In this document: positions 1-8,516 of the stretch, piece by piece | How the letters are laid out: every line of letters starts with the position of its first letter | Numbering within the stretch: position 1 is the first letter of the stretch | NCBI GenBank assembly: GCA_049509915.1 | Contig: JBEKZL010000022.1 | Location: 1-44,850, forward strand | From: JBEKYD01 sp049509915 | GTDB taxonomy: Bacteria > Acidobacteriota > Terriglobia > Bryobacterales > Bryobacteraceae | Length of the DNA: 44,850 nt | Direction of reading: 5' to 3' | Notes under the pieces: generated by a model | What the model was told of the DNA's origin: nothing | Seen by the model: only the letters and a program-made list of their open reading frames with translations | The model's database searches: none | Made by a program: the position numbers and the translations under genes

Positions 1-503
1 GCATCCTGATCGGCGATGCGCAGCATCAGATTGGCGCCATCCAGATTCCACTGGGCGCAGGTGGCCGGCGTGGCGCCGCTGATGGGGTCGTCCAATTCCC
101 AGGACGCGCCCGCCAGACCGCCTCGATTCAGGCTGGCGATCAGCACTTTGCCATCCAGCAGGGGCGCGGTAGGACCCATCTTGCCGAAAGCGTCGAGTGC
201 CAGCAGATCTTCCAGAACGTCCATGGTGGCCATCACGCCATCCACCAGGGGGCATTCGAGGGCGCGCAGAATGCGGGCCAGGTAATCGCGGCGGTCGGCC
301 ATGCCCAGAGGATCGCGCCCGGACTTGGTGACGCGCCGGGCGGGATGGTCGGCCGCCAGAATGTTCAGTCTGCCGGTGGGCGCCAGATGCGGGCGGCGCA
401 CTCGCGCGGCGGCGGCCCGCAGGGAGAACTCGGGGTCGGCGATGCGCGTTTCTACCAGCCGGGCGATGACTGCTTCGGGTAGGTATTGTTGACTTGAAAA
501 CAT
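1..503 (-). CDS. Cgl0159-type (beta/alpha)8 aldolase-fold protein of inositol clusters (C-terminus cut by window edge)
   Basis: The minus strand is open from ATG at 503 to the window edge, giving 167 codons that begin MFSSQQYLPEAV. The readable part contains LNILAADHPARR and DRRDYLARILRALE, followed by a segment on 'VDGVMATMDVLEDLL'. This resembles the class I aldolase-like (beta/alpha)8 proteins encoded beside iolC and iolB in inositol gene clusters (Corynebacterium Cgl0159 type). The catalytic half lies outside the window. It starts 30 bp after the iolB stop and is the third gene of the lacI-iolB operon. An AAGGAA about 16 nt upstream of the ATG is too far for an ideal ribosome site. An in-frame GTG at 518 is too close to it, so the start is uncertain by five codons. 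The family assignment comes from recognition of the N-terminus and from context; the enzymatic step is unknown. Confidence 0.6.
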   Translation of the reverse strand, partial: MFSSQQYLPEAVIARLVETRIADPEFSLRAAAARVRRPHLAPTGRLNILAADHPARRVTKSGRDPLGMADRRDYLARILRALECPLVDGVMATMDVLEDLLALDAFGKMGPTAPLLDGKVLIASLNRGGLAGASWELDDPISGATPATCAQWNLDGANLMLRIADQD

Positions 504-532
504 GATTGATTTGGTCACTTTCCTTTGCCGCT

Positions 533-1366
533 CTATTTCACCAGAGGCAGCCGGGGATCCAGGTCGCGCCATGTTTGCCGCACCCAGGCGTAGTCCGGAT
601 CGTCGGACGCGGCCATGGAGCGCGCCGAGCCCGCTAATGCGTTCAGGTAATACACGTCGTAGCCGTGCGCCGCCACCACCGGGTGGTAGCCTTCCGGTAC
701 CAGCACCAGTTCGCCGTCACGCACGGTGATAGTCTCGTCGATACGCCCATCCTTGGTATAGACCTTTTGAATGGCGTAGCCGAGGGGGTCGCTTATCCGG
801 TAGTAGTAAATCTCTTCGAGGTCCACTTCGCCGGGCGGCCGATGGACGTCGTGTTTGTGTGGCGGATAGCTGGACCAGTTGCCGCCGGGCGTATAAACCT
901 CGCACATCAACAGGCGGTGAGCCGGAAACTCCGCTCCCAGAAAGTGATTGATCTGGCGGGTGGCGTTGCCGCCGCCGCGGATTTCCACCCGCGAGTCTTC
1001 GGGCCGGATGACGCGGGGGGGATGCGCCTGGGTCGCGCGGCAGTAGCACAGCGCCAGATCGCAATCCGTGTCGGCGGCGATGGCAAAGGAAGTTTCCAGC
1101 GGCAGGTAAAGCGCCCATGGCATGCCGTCGAACACCGTCCTGCGGCCCCCGATCGGGCTCCAGTCGCCTCGCGTCGAGGCCACGCTGAAAACGCCGCCGA
1201 GGGCCACGATGGCCAGCTCGCGAGGCCCCGTGGCACCGGTATGGCTTTGGCCCGCAGCCAGCTTGAGCACCTGGAATTGCAGGTATTGAAAGCCCATATC
1301 CTCGGGCGCCAGGTCGAGCGAGACCGGACCTTCCGGTTGCGGGCGAACGATTAACGGCGACGTCAT
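533..1366 (-). CDS. iolB: 5-deoxy-glucuronate isomerase
   Basis: IolB isomerises 5-deoxy-glucuronate to 5-dehydro-2-deoxygluconate in myo-inositol degradation; it is a cytoplasmic bicupin. The 277-residue product matches the family length of about 270. The C-terminal cupin shows PPHKHD (His170, His172), an acidic EEIYYY strand and a GYHP segment (His228), the usual metal-binding set. The ATG at 1366 was chosen because GAGGA lies 8-10 nt upstream. A TTG at 1381 would extend the frame by five codons and overlap the LacI stop, but it lacks its own ribosome site. The gene follows the LacI regulator by 11 bp and precedes the aldolase-fold gene by 29 bp, so the three are probably one operon. The other iol genes (iolC, iolD, iolE, iolG) are not in the window. 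Confidence 0.93.
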   Translation of the reverse strand: MTSPLIVRPQPEGPVSLDLAPEDMGFQYLQFQVLKLAAGQSHTGATGPRELAIVALGGVFSVASTRGDWSPIGGRRTVFDGMPWALYLPLETSFAIAADTDCDLALCYCRATQAHPPRVIRPEDSRVEIRGGGNATRQINHFLGAEFPAHRLLMCEVYTPGGNWSSYPPHKHDVHRPPGEVDLEEIYYYRISDPLGYAIQKVYTKDGRIDETITVRDGELVLVPEGYHPVVAAHGYDVYYLNALAGSARSMAASDDPDYAWVRQTWRDLDPRLPLVK

Positions 1367-1377
1367 TTGTTGTATCC

Positions 1378-2418
1378 TCAATTTCCGCGGTCGAACGGCG
1401 GTGCGGTGGATTCGCGTACCACCAGTTCGGCCGGCACGCGCACGGTGGCTCCGGCGGAGCGGTGCGCTAGCAGGGACAGAAGCGTCTCGATGGCTAGCCG
1501 GCCCATCTGGCGCATGGGTTGGCGCACCGTGGTGAGCGGCGGAGTGAAAAAGCTGGCGATGGCCAGATCGTCGAAGCCGGCCACGGACAGATGGGCGGGA
1601 ACCCGCACGCCACGGCGGTGGGCGGCGCGAAGGGCTCCCATGGCGGTCATGTCGTTGTAGCAGACGATGGCGGTGGGCGGCTCGCGGCGCGAGAGCAACT
1701 CTTCCGCCCCGGCCAGGCCGCCTTCGGCTTTGCCGTCGCCCTCGACGAATAACTCGGGAAGGAACGGCAGACCATGGCGGTCGAGCGCCTCGCGATATCC
1801 GGCGAAACGCTCGGTGTCGGATTGATAGCCGAAGCGGTCGCCCAGATAGCCGATCTTCCGGTGGCCCAAGCCGATCAGATAGTCCGTCACCAACCTGCTG
1901 CCCCCCAGATTGTCGATGATCACCGAATGCACAAATTCGCCCGGGTGCTGGTTGTTCACCAGCACGATGGGCACGCCCATTTCCTCCAGCATAGGCGTGT
2001 ACAGCGCGCCCACGCGGGAGGCGGTAACCACGATGCCATCGACGCGGCGTTCGGCGAAGGAGCGCACTACGCCGGTTTCACGCTCCGCGTCGGCGCCGGA
2101 TTCGGCCAGGTAGACGGAGTAGCCGTTGCGGCAGGCCATATCCTCGATCCCACCCACAACTTCGCTGATGAAAGGATCGGAAACCGTGGTCACGACCACG
2201 CCGATCATCATGGTGTGGCGGGTGACCAGGCCGCGGGCGACCGCGCTGGGACGGTAGCCGACTTCACGGGCGATGCGTTTCACCCGATCGGCGGTCTCGG
2301 GGTTGATGAGCGGGCTGTCCTTGAGGGCGCGCGAAACGGTGGAATGGGACACGTTGGCCAGACGCGCGATATCTTTGATGGAGGTCGGCCGGGATAACGG
2401 GACCCGCAGTTTTTCCAT
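1378..2418 (-). CDS. LacI-family transcriptional regulator of the inositol/sugar operon
   Basis: This is a 346-residue repressor-type regulator. An N-terminal LacI helix-turn-helix (TSIKDIARLANVSHSTVSRAL, about residues 12-32) is followed by the hinge helix region (YRPSAVARGL) and a periplasmic-binding-protein-like sensor domain to the C-terminus. The domain shows typical landmarks such as RRVDGIVV, HRKIGYLGD, AIVCYNDMTAMG and GFDDLAIASFFTPPLTTVRQP. ATG 2418 was preferred over a longer frame from 2553, because the 45 extra residues look random and the family begins shortly before the HTH. No clear Shine-Dalgarno is seen, since the upstream bases are occupied by a perfect 14-bp palindrome. It heads the operon with iolB and is divergent from the PfkB kinase, so it probably controls both sides. 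The effector is inferred, from iolB, to be an inositol or sugar derivative. Confidence 0.9.
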   Translation of the reverse strand: MEKLRVPLSRPTSIKDIARLANVSHSTVSRALKDSPLINPETADRVKRIAREVGYRPSAVARGLVTRHTMMIGVVVTTVSDPFISEVVGGIEDMACRNGYSVYLAESGADAERETGVVRSFAERRVDGIVVTASRVGALYTPMLEEMGVPIVLVNNQHPGEFVHSVIIDNLGGSRLVTDYLIGLGHRKIGYLGDRFGYQSDTERFAGYREALDRHGLPFLPELFVEGDGKAEGGLAGAEELLSRREPPTAIVCYNDMTAMGALRAAHRRGVRVPAHLSVAGFDDLAIASFFTPPLTTVRQPMRQMGRLAIETLLSLLAHRSAGATVRVPAELVVRESTAPPFDRGN

Positions 2419-2420
2419 GA

Positions 2421-2434
2421 CGCACACGTGTGCG
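2421..2434. promoter_or_regulatory. Perfect 14-bp palindrome, candidate LacI-family operator
   Basis: CGCACACGTGTGCG is its own reverse complement and has a central CG step, as LacI-family operators do. It lies 3 bp upstream of the LacI regulator's start codon, in the region divergent with the sugar kinase. Binding there would block initiation of the regulator operon, giving autoregulation. The role is inferred from position and symmetry. Confidence 0.5.
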
Positions 2435-2562
2435 CCACTAGTATGGCGCGGTAAATGTGCCGCCGTCAAGGGAGCCGCCGGGAATTGTCGGCATTTCCCC
2501 GCGTTCTCCCCGTGGCTCGGCGATATACTCTTTGCTGTCGGCCTCACCGGCATGGATTACTC

Positions 2563-3447
2563 ATGCGCGCACTTTCCATCGGCGAAATTCTCTGGGATCT
2601 TCTACCGGACGGCAAGCACCTGGGTGGTGCCCCGTTCAATTTCGGCGTCAACATGCGCCGCTGCGGCCACCAGGTGTTGTTTGCCACCGCGGTGGGCGAC
2701 GATCCCTTGGGACGCGAAGCCTGCCAGAAGATGCGCGCCACGGGAATCGATATGCGCCTGGTGGAAACTACCGGCCGCTACCCGACCGGCACCGTGGACG
2801 TCGCCATCGACGGCGCCGGCGAGCCGCGATATTTCATCCACCGGCCGGCCGCTTACGACGATTGGGTTTGCGACCGGAAGGCGGGCGAGGTCCTGGCCGA
2901 CTTCGAGCCGCGCTGGATCTACTTCGGGACGCTGTTGGCTCACTCGGCGGAGGGGCGGCGCGCGGTGGAATCGGTGCTGGACGCCTGCCCCCGCGCGTCC
3001 CGCTTCTACGATGTCAACTTGCGCCAGAATTCCTATTCGCGCGAACTGGTGGAACACCTGTTGCGGTCGGCCGCCGTGGTGAAGATGAACGAGGGCGAAC
3101 TGGAGCCGATCTGCGCCTGGCTGGGCGTCGAAGAAGGCGGTGCTGCCGCGCGGGCGGCGCGGCTGGGCACGGCGATGGGGTGGCGCGCGCTGGCGGTCAC
3201 GCGCGGTGAAAACGGTTGCCTGATCTGGACCCCGGATGACGCAGCCGTACACCCGGGTTTTCGCGTCGCGATCCAGGATACGGTGGGCGCGGGCGACGCT
3301 TTTGCCGCCGGCTTCCTGCATGGGTTCGACCTGGGCTGGCCGCTGGCGCGCGTGGCCGAATTCGCCAACCGGCTGGGCGCCACCATCGCGGCCCGCTCCG
3401 GCGCGACGCCCGAATGGACCATGGAAGAGCTGGAACTATTGAGGTGA
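2563..3447 (+). CDS. PfkB-family carbohydrate kinase (fructokinase-like)
   Basis: This is a ribokinase-fold sugar kinase of 294 residues that phosphorylates a sugar using ATP. The N-terminus SIGEILWDLLPDGKHLGGAPFN carries the substrate-side GG-APFN element typical of fructokinase-like members. The C-terminal signature DTVGAGDAFAAG holds the catalytic Asp and anion hole, and VKMNEGEL matches the central N-x-x-E region. The start was set at ATG 2563, because the frame upstream to 2455 encodes Arg/Cys-rich sequence with no family similarity. It is divergent from the LacI-iolB operon. It could be the 5-dehydro-2-deoxygluconate kinase step (IolC), but its N-terminus looks more like fructokinases, so the substrate is left open. 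A TATACT at 2524-2529 could be a -10 box, but no good -35 was found. Confidence 0.87.
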   Translation: MRALSIGEILWDLLPDGKHLGGAPFNFGVNMRRCGHQVLFATAVGDDPLGREACQKMRATGIDMRLVETTGRYPTGTVDVAIDGAGEPRYFIHRPAAYDDWVCDRKAGEVLADFEPRWIYFGTLLAHSAEGRRAVESVLDACPRASRFYDVNLRQNSYSRELVEHLLRSAAVVKMNEGELEPICAWLGVEEGGAAARAARLGTAMGWRALAVTRGENGCLIWTPDDAAVHPGFRVAIQDTVGAGDAFAAGFLHGFDLGWPLARVAEFANRLGATIAARSGATPEWTMEELELLR

Positions 3448-3466
3448 CGATCGCCCCCCGCAGGTG

Positions 3467-3505
3467 GGGCAGGCGGTTCCGCCTGCCCGCCGGCTGTCAA
3501 CCGGC
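3467..3505. repeat. Tandem-hairpin intergenic element
   Basis: Two adjacent hairpins lie between the convergent kinase and transporter genes. Positions 3467-3488 form a 10-bp perfect stem (GGGCAGGCGG / CCGCCTGCCC) around TT. Positions 3489-3505 pair GCCGG with CCGGC. Read on the minus strand, the element ends GCCTGCCCCAC, similar to the element at 10640-10685. No T-tract follows, so it is not a canonical terminator, although it could act as a bidirectional one for the converging transcripts. The rest of 3448-3674 shows no gene. Confidence 0.55.
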
Positions 3506-3674
3506 GTCCCTCGGACGGTGCTCCGCGCTTTCCGGAGGACCAGGGTCCCTGGTCCTGTACGAGGGCCGCAATCATCAAATTCGCCTGATGTTCAGACATT
3601 TCGGCCACCTGGTGGAAAAGCTCAAGCGGGTGCGAAATCGGCAACCTGGACTTCAACCGAGCAGTCGCACCGCT

Positions 3675-5003
3675 CTATGCAATTCCCAGCCGCTTCTGCA
3701 TCTGTTCCAGCGATGTGCCCTTGGTTTCGGGATAAAAGAACAGCACCACGAAGAATTGCACCACGATCATGGCCGAGAAGAAAGCGAACGGCACGCCCCC
3801 GCTCTTGGCGGCGAGCAGCGGGAACACGGCGGAAATCAGCGCGTTCATGATCCAGTGGGTGGCGCTGCCCAGGCTCTGACCCTTGGCCCGCACACGGTTG
3901 GGGAAGATTTCGCTCAGGTAGACCCAGATCACCGCCCCCTGGGAGAAGCCGAAAAAGCCCACAAATGTGACCAGACACCATACCAGCAGCCCTTGGTGAT
4001 GAGCGGTGAAGAAGACATACGCCACGCCTGCTTGGGCCAGCGCCGTGCCGACGGCCCCGACCAACAGCAGCGTCCTGCGCCCGACCAGATCGATGATCGA
4101 CATGGCTATGATGGTGAACAGCAGGTTGGTGGCGCCGACGGCTACCGCCTGCAGGTCGCCGGACACCTTGCTGAAACCGGCTTTGGCGAAGATATCGTTC
4201 AGGTAATAAAGAACCGCGTTGATACCCTCTAGTTGGTTGAACATGCCGATGGAAACGGCCAGCAGGATGGGGATCCGGTACTTGGCGGAAAACAGCGGTT
4301 CTTCGCCGTGGCCGTGCTCGGCGTCGATGGAAGCCACGATTTCGGCCAGCGCGCGTTCGGAATCGTCTTCCCCGACGATTTTCAGCACCTGGAGCGACTC
4401 GGCCTCGCGCCGCTTCTGGGCCAGCCAGCGCGGGCTACGCGGGATACCGAACAGCATCAGGAAAAACAACAGCGCCGGCACGGCCGCTACGCCGAGTTTC
4501 CAGCGCCACTCGGCGCCGCCCAACCCGGCCACGCCCAGCGCGTAATTGGAAAGATACGCCACCAGAATGCCGGCCACCACATTGAATTGAAAGAAACCCA
4601 CCAACCGGCCCCGCCATTTGGCCGGCGCGATTTCGGCGATATACATCGGGCCGAGCACGGAAGATCCGCCGATTCCCAAACCGCCGATGAAGCGGAACAC
4701 CACCAGCGACGACCAATCCCAGGCGAAGGCGCAGCCCAGCGCCGAAACCAGGTAGCAGACCGCCAGCCAGCGCAGGCTGTCGCGGCGGCCGATACGGTCT
4801 CCCGGCACGCCGGCGAACATCGAACCAAACACGGTACCCCACAGCGCGACCGATACCGTGATCCCGAGCATGGCCGGCGACAGCGCGAAGACCGCGGTCA
4901 GCGCGTGCGTTGCGCCGCTGATCACAGCCGTATCGAAACCGAACAGGAGACCGCCTAGAGCGGCAACGATGGTACTGCGGAGTAGAAAGGAATTCAGCTT
5001 CAT
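3675..5003 (-). CDS. MFS sugar/inositol:proton symporter
   Basis: This is a 442-residue inner-membrane transporter of the major facilitator sugar-porter family (XylE/IolT/GalP type) with about 12 membrane helices. Family landmarks are visible: GGLLFGFDTAVISGA in helix 1, GDRIGRRDSL in the helix 2-3 loop, R-x-G-G-L-G-I-G-G in helix 4, APAKWRGRLV, the central RSPRWL, GRRTLLLVG, and the C-terminal PETKGTSLEQM. A GGAGGA ribosome site precedes the ATG at 5003. It converges on the PfkB kinase and lies next to the iol-type operon, so the substrate is probably the inositol or sugar handled there. Xylose, glucose or galactose cannot be excluded. Confidence 0.9.
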   Translation of the reverse strand: MKLNSFLLRSTIVAALGGLLFGFDTAVISGATHALTAVFALSPAMLGITVSVALWGTVFGSMFAGVPGDRIGRRDSLRWLAVCYLVSALGCAFAWDWSSLVVFRFIGGLGIGGSSVLGPMYIAEIAPAKWRGRLVGFFQFNVVAGILVAYLSNYALGVAGLGGAEWRWKLGVAAVPALLFFLMLFGIPRSPRWLAQKRREAESLQVLKIVGEDDSERALAEIVASIDAEHGHGEEPLFSAKYRIPILLAVSIGMFNQLEGINAVLYYLNDIFAKAGFSKVSGDLQAVAVGATNLLFTIIAMSIIDLVGRRTLLLVGAVGTALAQAGVAYVFFTAHHQGLLVWCLVTFVGFFGFSQGAVIWVYLSEIFPNRVRAKGQSLGSATHWIMNALISAVFPLLAAKSGGVPFAFFSAMIVVQFFVVLFFYPETKGTSLEQMQKRLGIA

Positions 5004-5070
5004 GGCAGTCCTCCATCATAATGCAGTGACGCAATTGATTATCGGCAACATTTGCGCCGGCACGCCTAAG

Positions 5071-5101
5071 GACCGGCTGCCTGGCAATTCCCCGGCAGGT
5101 C
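5071..5101 (-). terminator. Weak hairpin just after leuA
   Basis: Two bases beyond the leuA stop, the minus strand can form an imperfect hairpin (CTGCC paired with GGCAG, flanked by GAC/GTC). There is no run of U after it. It may attenuate read-through from leuA into the transporter gene 99 bp downstream. Confidence 0.3.
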
Positions 5102-5102
5102 G

Positions 5103-6668
5103 CTACCCCACGAGGGAAGAGCGGGGGACGGCGGCGGCCAGGCTCGCGAGCTTGTTCAGGCCGTCGATATATGCCTTGGCGCTGGCTTCGATGATATCGG
5201 TGGATGCGCCGCGCCCCACCACCTTGCGGCCTCCCTGCTCGAGTTGCGCCGAAACCTCTCCCATGGCTTCGGTGCCGCTGGTTACGCCGCGGATTTCATA
5301 TCTTTTCAGCTCGGCGGAGGTGTGGGTCACGTGCGCGATCGCCCGGCAGACCGCATCTACAGGACCGTCTCCGATGGCTGCACCTTCCTTGATGGCGTCA
5401 CCGACGCGCAACCTCACGGTCGCGGTCGGAATGGCCGACGTGCCGCTATAGATGTGCAGGTACTGCAGCTCAAAGTTTGCCGGCAGCGGGTGAATCTCGT
5501 CATACAGGATGGCCAGGAGATCCTCGTCGAATACTTCCTGCTTCTTGTCGGCCACCATCAGAAATCTGCGGTACGCCTGGTCCAGTTCCTGTTCTGAGAG
5601 CGGGTAACCCAACTTGGTGAGCCGGTCGCGGAGCCCATGACGCCCTGTCCGGGCGGTGAGCACCACCCGGCTCTCCATCATGCCCACGTCTTCGGGCCGC
5701 ATGATTTCATAGGTCTCCCGCTGTTTGAGGAATCCGTCGACATGAATGCCCGAACTGTGAGCGAACGCATTGGCGCCAATGACCGCCTTGTTGGGAGGAA
5801 CCTTCATGCCGAGCAGGTCGGAAACCAGGCGGCTGGTTCGATAGAGCTCGCGGGCGTCGACGCCGGTATGCATGCCAAAGTAGTCGGCGCGCGTGCGCAG
5901 TGCCATCACAATCTCTTCCAGCGCCGCGTTGCCGGCCCTTTCGCCGAGTCCGTTGATGGTGCATTCCACCTGGCGCGCACCGTTGATCACCCCATAGAGC
6001 GTGTTGGCGACTGCCATACCCAGGTCGTCGTGGCAGTGAACGCTGATGACGGCCCGTTCGATCCCGGCCACGTTTTCCCGGATGCTCCGAATCAAAGATC
6101 CGTATTGCTCCGGCACGGTGTAGCCGGTGGTGTCGGGAATATTGACCACGGTGGCTCCGGCGTCGATGGCAGCCGCAATCATGGTGAACAGGTAGTCCTG
6201 ATCCGCGCGCCCGGCATCCTCGGCGTAGAACTCGACATCGTCGGCGAACTGCCGCGCCAGCTTGACGGCATCGGCCGCCATTTCGAGGATCTTCGCCTTC
6301 TTGTCGGCCAGCGTCTTGCCGTAGCGCTCGTCCTGGAACTTGCCGGCGATGTGGATATCGGAGGCGCCGATGCCGGTGTGAATACGGGGCCGCTTCGCTT
6401 GGGCCAGCGCCTTGCCGCAGGCCTCGATGTCGCTAGCCACGGCACGGGAGAGCGCGCAGATGGAAGGCCCCTGGATCTGGCGGCCAATCAGTTGCACGGC
6501 CTCGAAATCCTCGGGTGAAGACGCCGGATACCCGGCTTCGATTACGTCGACGTTCAACTGCGCCAGTTGCCTGGCGATGATGAGTTTCTCGCGGCTTCCC
6601 AGGCGCGTTCCAGCCGCCTGTTCTCCGTCCCTCAAGGTGGTGTCGAATACAGCTACTTTTTCAGACAT
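5103..6668 (-). CDS. leuA: 2-isopropylmalate synthase
   Basis: LeuA condenses 2-oxoisovalerate with acetyl-CoA, the first committed step of leucine synthesis. The 521-residue protein has an N-terminal DRE-TIM barrel starting FDTTLRDGEQ (Arg/Asp/Glu of the metal site). It also has the HCHDDLGMAVANT metal-binding His-x-His motif, NGLGERAGN, and the LeuA-specific PPNKAVIGANAFAHSSGIHVDG segment of the linker region. A C-terminal regulatory domain with TATVRLRVGD follows. Family numbers fit a full-length LeuA. The ATG at 6668 is preferred to the GTG at 6680, because family members begin a few residues before FDTTLRD; neither has a strong ribosome site. Citramalate synthase is the main alternative, but the linker motif favours LeuA. 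No other leu gene is adjacent. Confidence 0.88.
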   Translation of the reverse strand: MSEKVAVFDTTLRDGEQAAGTRLGSREKLIIARQLAQLNVDVIEAGYPASSPEDFEAVQLIGRQIQGPSICALSRAVASDIEACGKALAQAKRPRIHTGIGASDIHIAGKFQDERYGKTLADKKAKILEMAADAVKLARQFADDVEFYAEDAGRADQDYLFTMIAAAIDAGATVVNIPDTTGYTVPEQYGSLIRSIRENVAGIERAVISVHCHDDLGMAVANTLYGVINGARQVECTINGLGERAGNAALEEIVMALRTRADYFGMHTGVDARELYRTSRLVSDLLGMKVPPNKAVIGANAFAHSSGIHVDGFLKQRETYEIMRPEDVGMMESRVVLTARTGRHGLRDRLTKLGYPLSEQELDQAYRRFLMVADKKQEVFDEDLLAILYDEIHPLPANFELQYLHIYSGTSAIPTATVRLRVGDAIKEGAAIGDGPVDAVCRAIAHVTHTSAELKRYEIRGVTSGTEAMGEVSAQLEQGGRKVVGRGASTDIIEASAKAYIDGLNKLASLAAAVPRSSLVG

Positions 6669-6751
6669 GATGGCGCTCACCGGTGCCGCGCTGAACCCTA
6701 CATGCCGTCCAGCGGGCCCGTCCGGAGCTTTTCGGACCGGACGCTCTTATT

Positions 6752-8326
6752 CTAGTCGAGCGACGCGTAGGCGCTCAAGGTCAGGAACTCGGGGAACTCC
6801 GGGCTGGTCATCATCTGTTCGAACAAGCCGCAAGCGAGCGAAAGTTCCCGCGCCGGCAGTTGGCGGCTGAGCCGCTGGCGCTGGTATTCTACCGTCTCGC
6901 GCACCATGGCCGGCGTCACGGTTTGCCCGTCCGACAGACGTGCCGCGTACTTGATCCATTGCCAGATTTGCGCCCGCGAGATTTCGGCGGTGGCGGCATC
7001 TTCCATCAGGTTGTAGATGGGCACGCAGCCGTTGCCGCAAAGCCACGTGGCCAGATACTGCAGCCCTACGTCGATATTGCGGTTCAGGCCCTCCCTGGTA
7101 ATCTCTCCCTTGGGAACCCGCAACAGATCCGCGGCGCCGATTTCGGCGGTGGTCTTCTTTTCGATCTGGTTGGGGGCCGGCATGAAGCTGTCGAAGACTT
7201 CGCGCGCGATCGATACCAGCCCGGGGTGGGCCACCCAGGTGCCGTCGTGGCCGGCCTTTACCTCCCGCAGCTTGTCCTGGCGAACTTTCTCGAGTGCCAC
7301 ACGATTGGCCTCGGCGTCGTTCTTGATGGGAATCTGCGCCGCCATCCCACCCATCGCATGCACGCCGCGCCGGTGGCACGTCTGGATCAGCAGGTCCACG
7401 TACGCCCGCAGAAAATCGCGGTCCATGGTCACCTGGGCGCGGTCCGGCAGCAGGAAATCGGGCCGGTTGCGAAACTTCTTGATGAAGCTGAAAATGTAGT
7501 CCCAGCGCCCGCAGTTCAGCCCCGCCGAGTGTTCCCGCAACTCCCAGAGGATTTCGTCCATCTCGAAGGCGGCGAGGATGGTTTCGATGAGCACGGTGGC
7601 ACGGATGGTGCCGCGGGGAATACCCAGCTCGCTTTGCGCCAGCAGGAAAACGTCGTTCCACAGCCGCGCTTCCAGATGGTTTTCGAGCTTGGGCAGGTAG
7701 AAATACGGGCCGGTGCCCTTGGCGATCAGGGCGCTGGCATTGTGGAAGAAGAACAGGCCGAAATCGAGTAGCGATGCCGAAATGGGCTCGCCATCGATCA
7801 AGACGTGCTTTTCCTCGAGGTGCCAGCCGCGCGGGCGGACCATTAGCACGGCCGGTGTTGGGCCTACCTCATAGCGCTTTCCTTCCGGACTGGTGTAGGC
7901 GATGGTGCCGCGAACCGCGTCGCGCAGGTTGACCTGCCCTTCGATCACGTTGTTCCACGTGGGCGAGTTGGAATCCTCGAAATCGGCCATGAAGACCTTG
8001 GCTCCGGAATTGAGCGCGTTGATGATCATCTTGCGCTCGACCGGACCAGTGATTTCGACGCGCCGATCAAGAAGGTCCGCCGGGATGGGCGCCACCTGCC
8101 AGTCGCCGGCCCGGATCTCTGTGGTGGCGGGCAAGAATTCCGGCATGGCTCCGGCGTCGATCTCCTGCTGACGTACGCGCCTGGCAGCCAGCAGTTCGCG
8201 GCGCCGGGGCTCGAAAGCCCGCGCCAGCTTTTCCAGGAGGCGGAGAGCTTCCGGGCTGAGAACGGTCTGCTGTGCGTCCGTATGGGGGGCGCGGATCTGT
8301 ACGGATTCTTCTTGTGTGCCAAACAT
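6752..8326 (-). CDS. aceB: Malate synthase A
   Basis: Malate synthase joins glyoxylate and acetyl-CoA to malate, the second step of the glyoxylate shunt in the cytoplasm. The product is 524 residues, typical of the A isoform (about 530). Motifs include FMADFEDSNSPTW near residues 112-124, VRPRGWHL (catalytic Arg region, about 163-170), LPKLENHLEARLWNDVF, TVLIETILAAFEMDEILWELREH and GLNCGRWDYIFSFIKKF. The C-terminal domain has the EAR-like region followed by ATWLCGNGCVPIYNLMEDAATAEISRAQIWQW. An AGAGGAAAG ribosome site lies 6 nt before the ATG. It is divergent from isocitrate lyase across 190 bp, so the two shunt enzymes probably share a regulatory region. Confidence 0.96.
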   Translation of the reverse strand: MFGTQEESVQIRAPHTDAQQTVLSPEALRLLEKLARAFEPRRRELLAARRVRQQEIDAGAMPEFLPATTEIRAGDWQVAPIPADLLDRRVEITGPVERKMIINALNSGAKVFMADFEDSNSPTWNNVIEGQVNLRDAVRGTIAYTSPEGKRYEVGPTPAVLMVRPRGWHLEEKHVLIDGEPISASLLDFGLFFFHNASALIAKGTGPYFYLPKLENHLEARLWNDVFLLAQSELGIPRGTIRATVLIETILAAFEMDEILWELREHSAGLNCGRWDYIFSFIKKFRNRPDFLLPDRAQVTMDRDFLRAYVDLLIQTCHRRGVHAMGGMAAQIPIKNDAEANRVALEKVRQDKLREVKAGHDGTWVAHPGLVSIAREVFDSFMPAPNQIEKKTTAEIGAADLLRVPKGEITREGLNRNIDVGLQYLATWLCGNGCVPIYNLMEDAATAEISRAQIWQWIKYAARLSDGQTVTPAMVRETVEYQRQRLSRQLPARELSLACGLFEQMMTSPEFPEFLTLSAYASLD

Positions 8327-8516
8327 GGAACTTTCCTCTTGGAATTATGCTAGCGCGGATTGCCGGCGTTATGCTCCTTAGGCGTCCGAAACGGACCACC
8401 GTCCCGATTCGTCCGCCGGGTTTGCCGATTTGTCACAATCTGGCATCTACTACTGGCAGCAGGGCTGCGGCGCGGAGCACATGGCCGCCCGGCCCGGCAC
8501 ATCAGGAGAAAAGGAA

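Noticed and set aside
2563..3447. Calling the PfkB kinase IolC
   Set aside because: The N-terminal motif is fructokinase-like and the other inositol genes are missing, so only the family was assigned.
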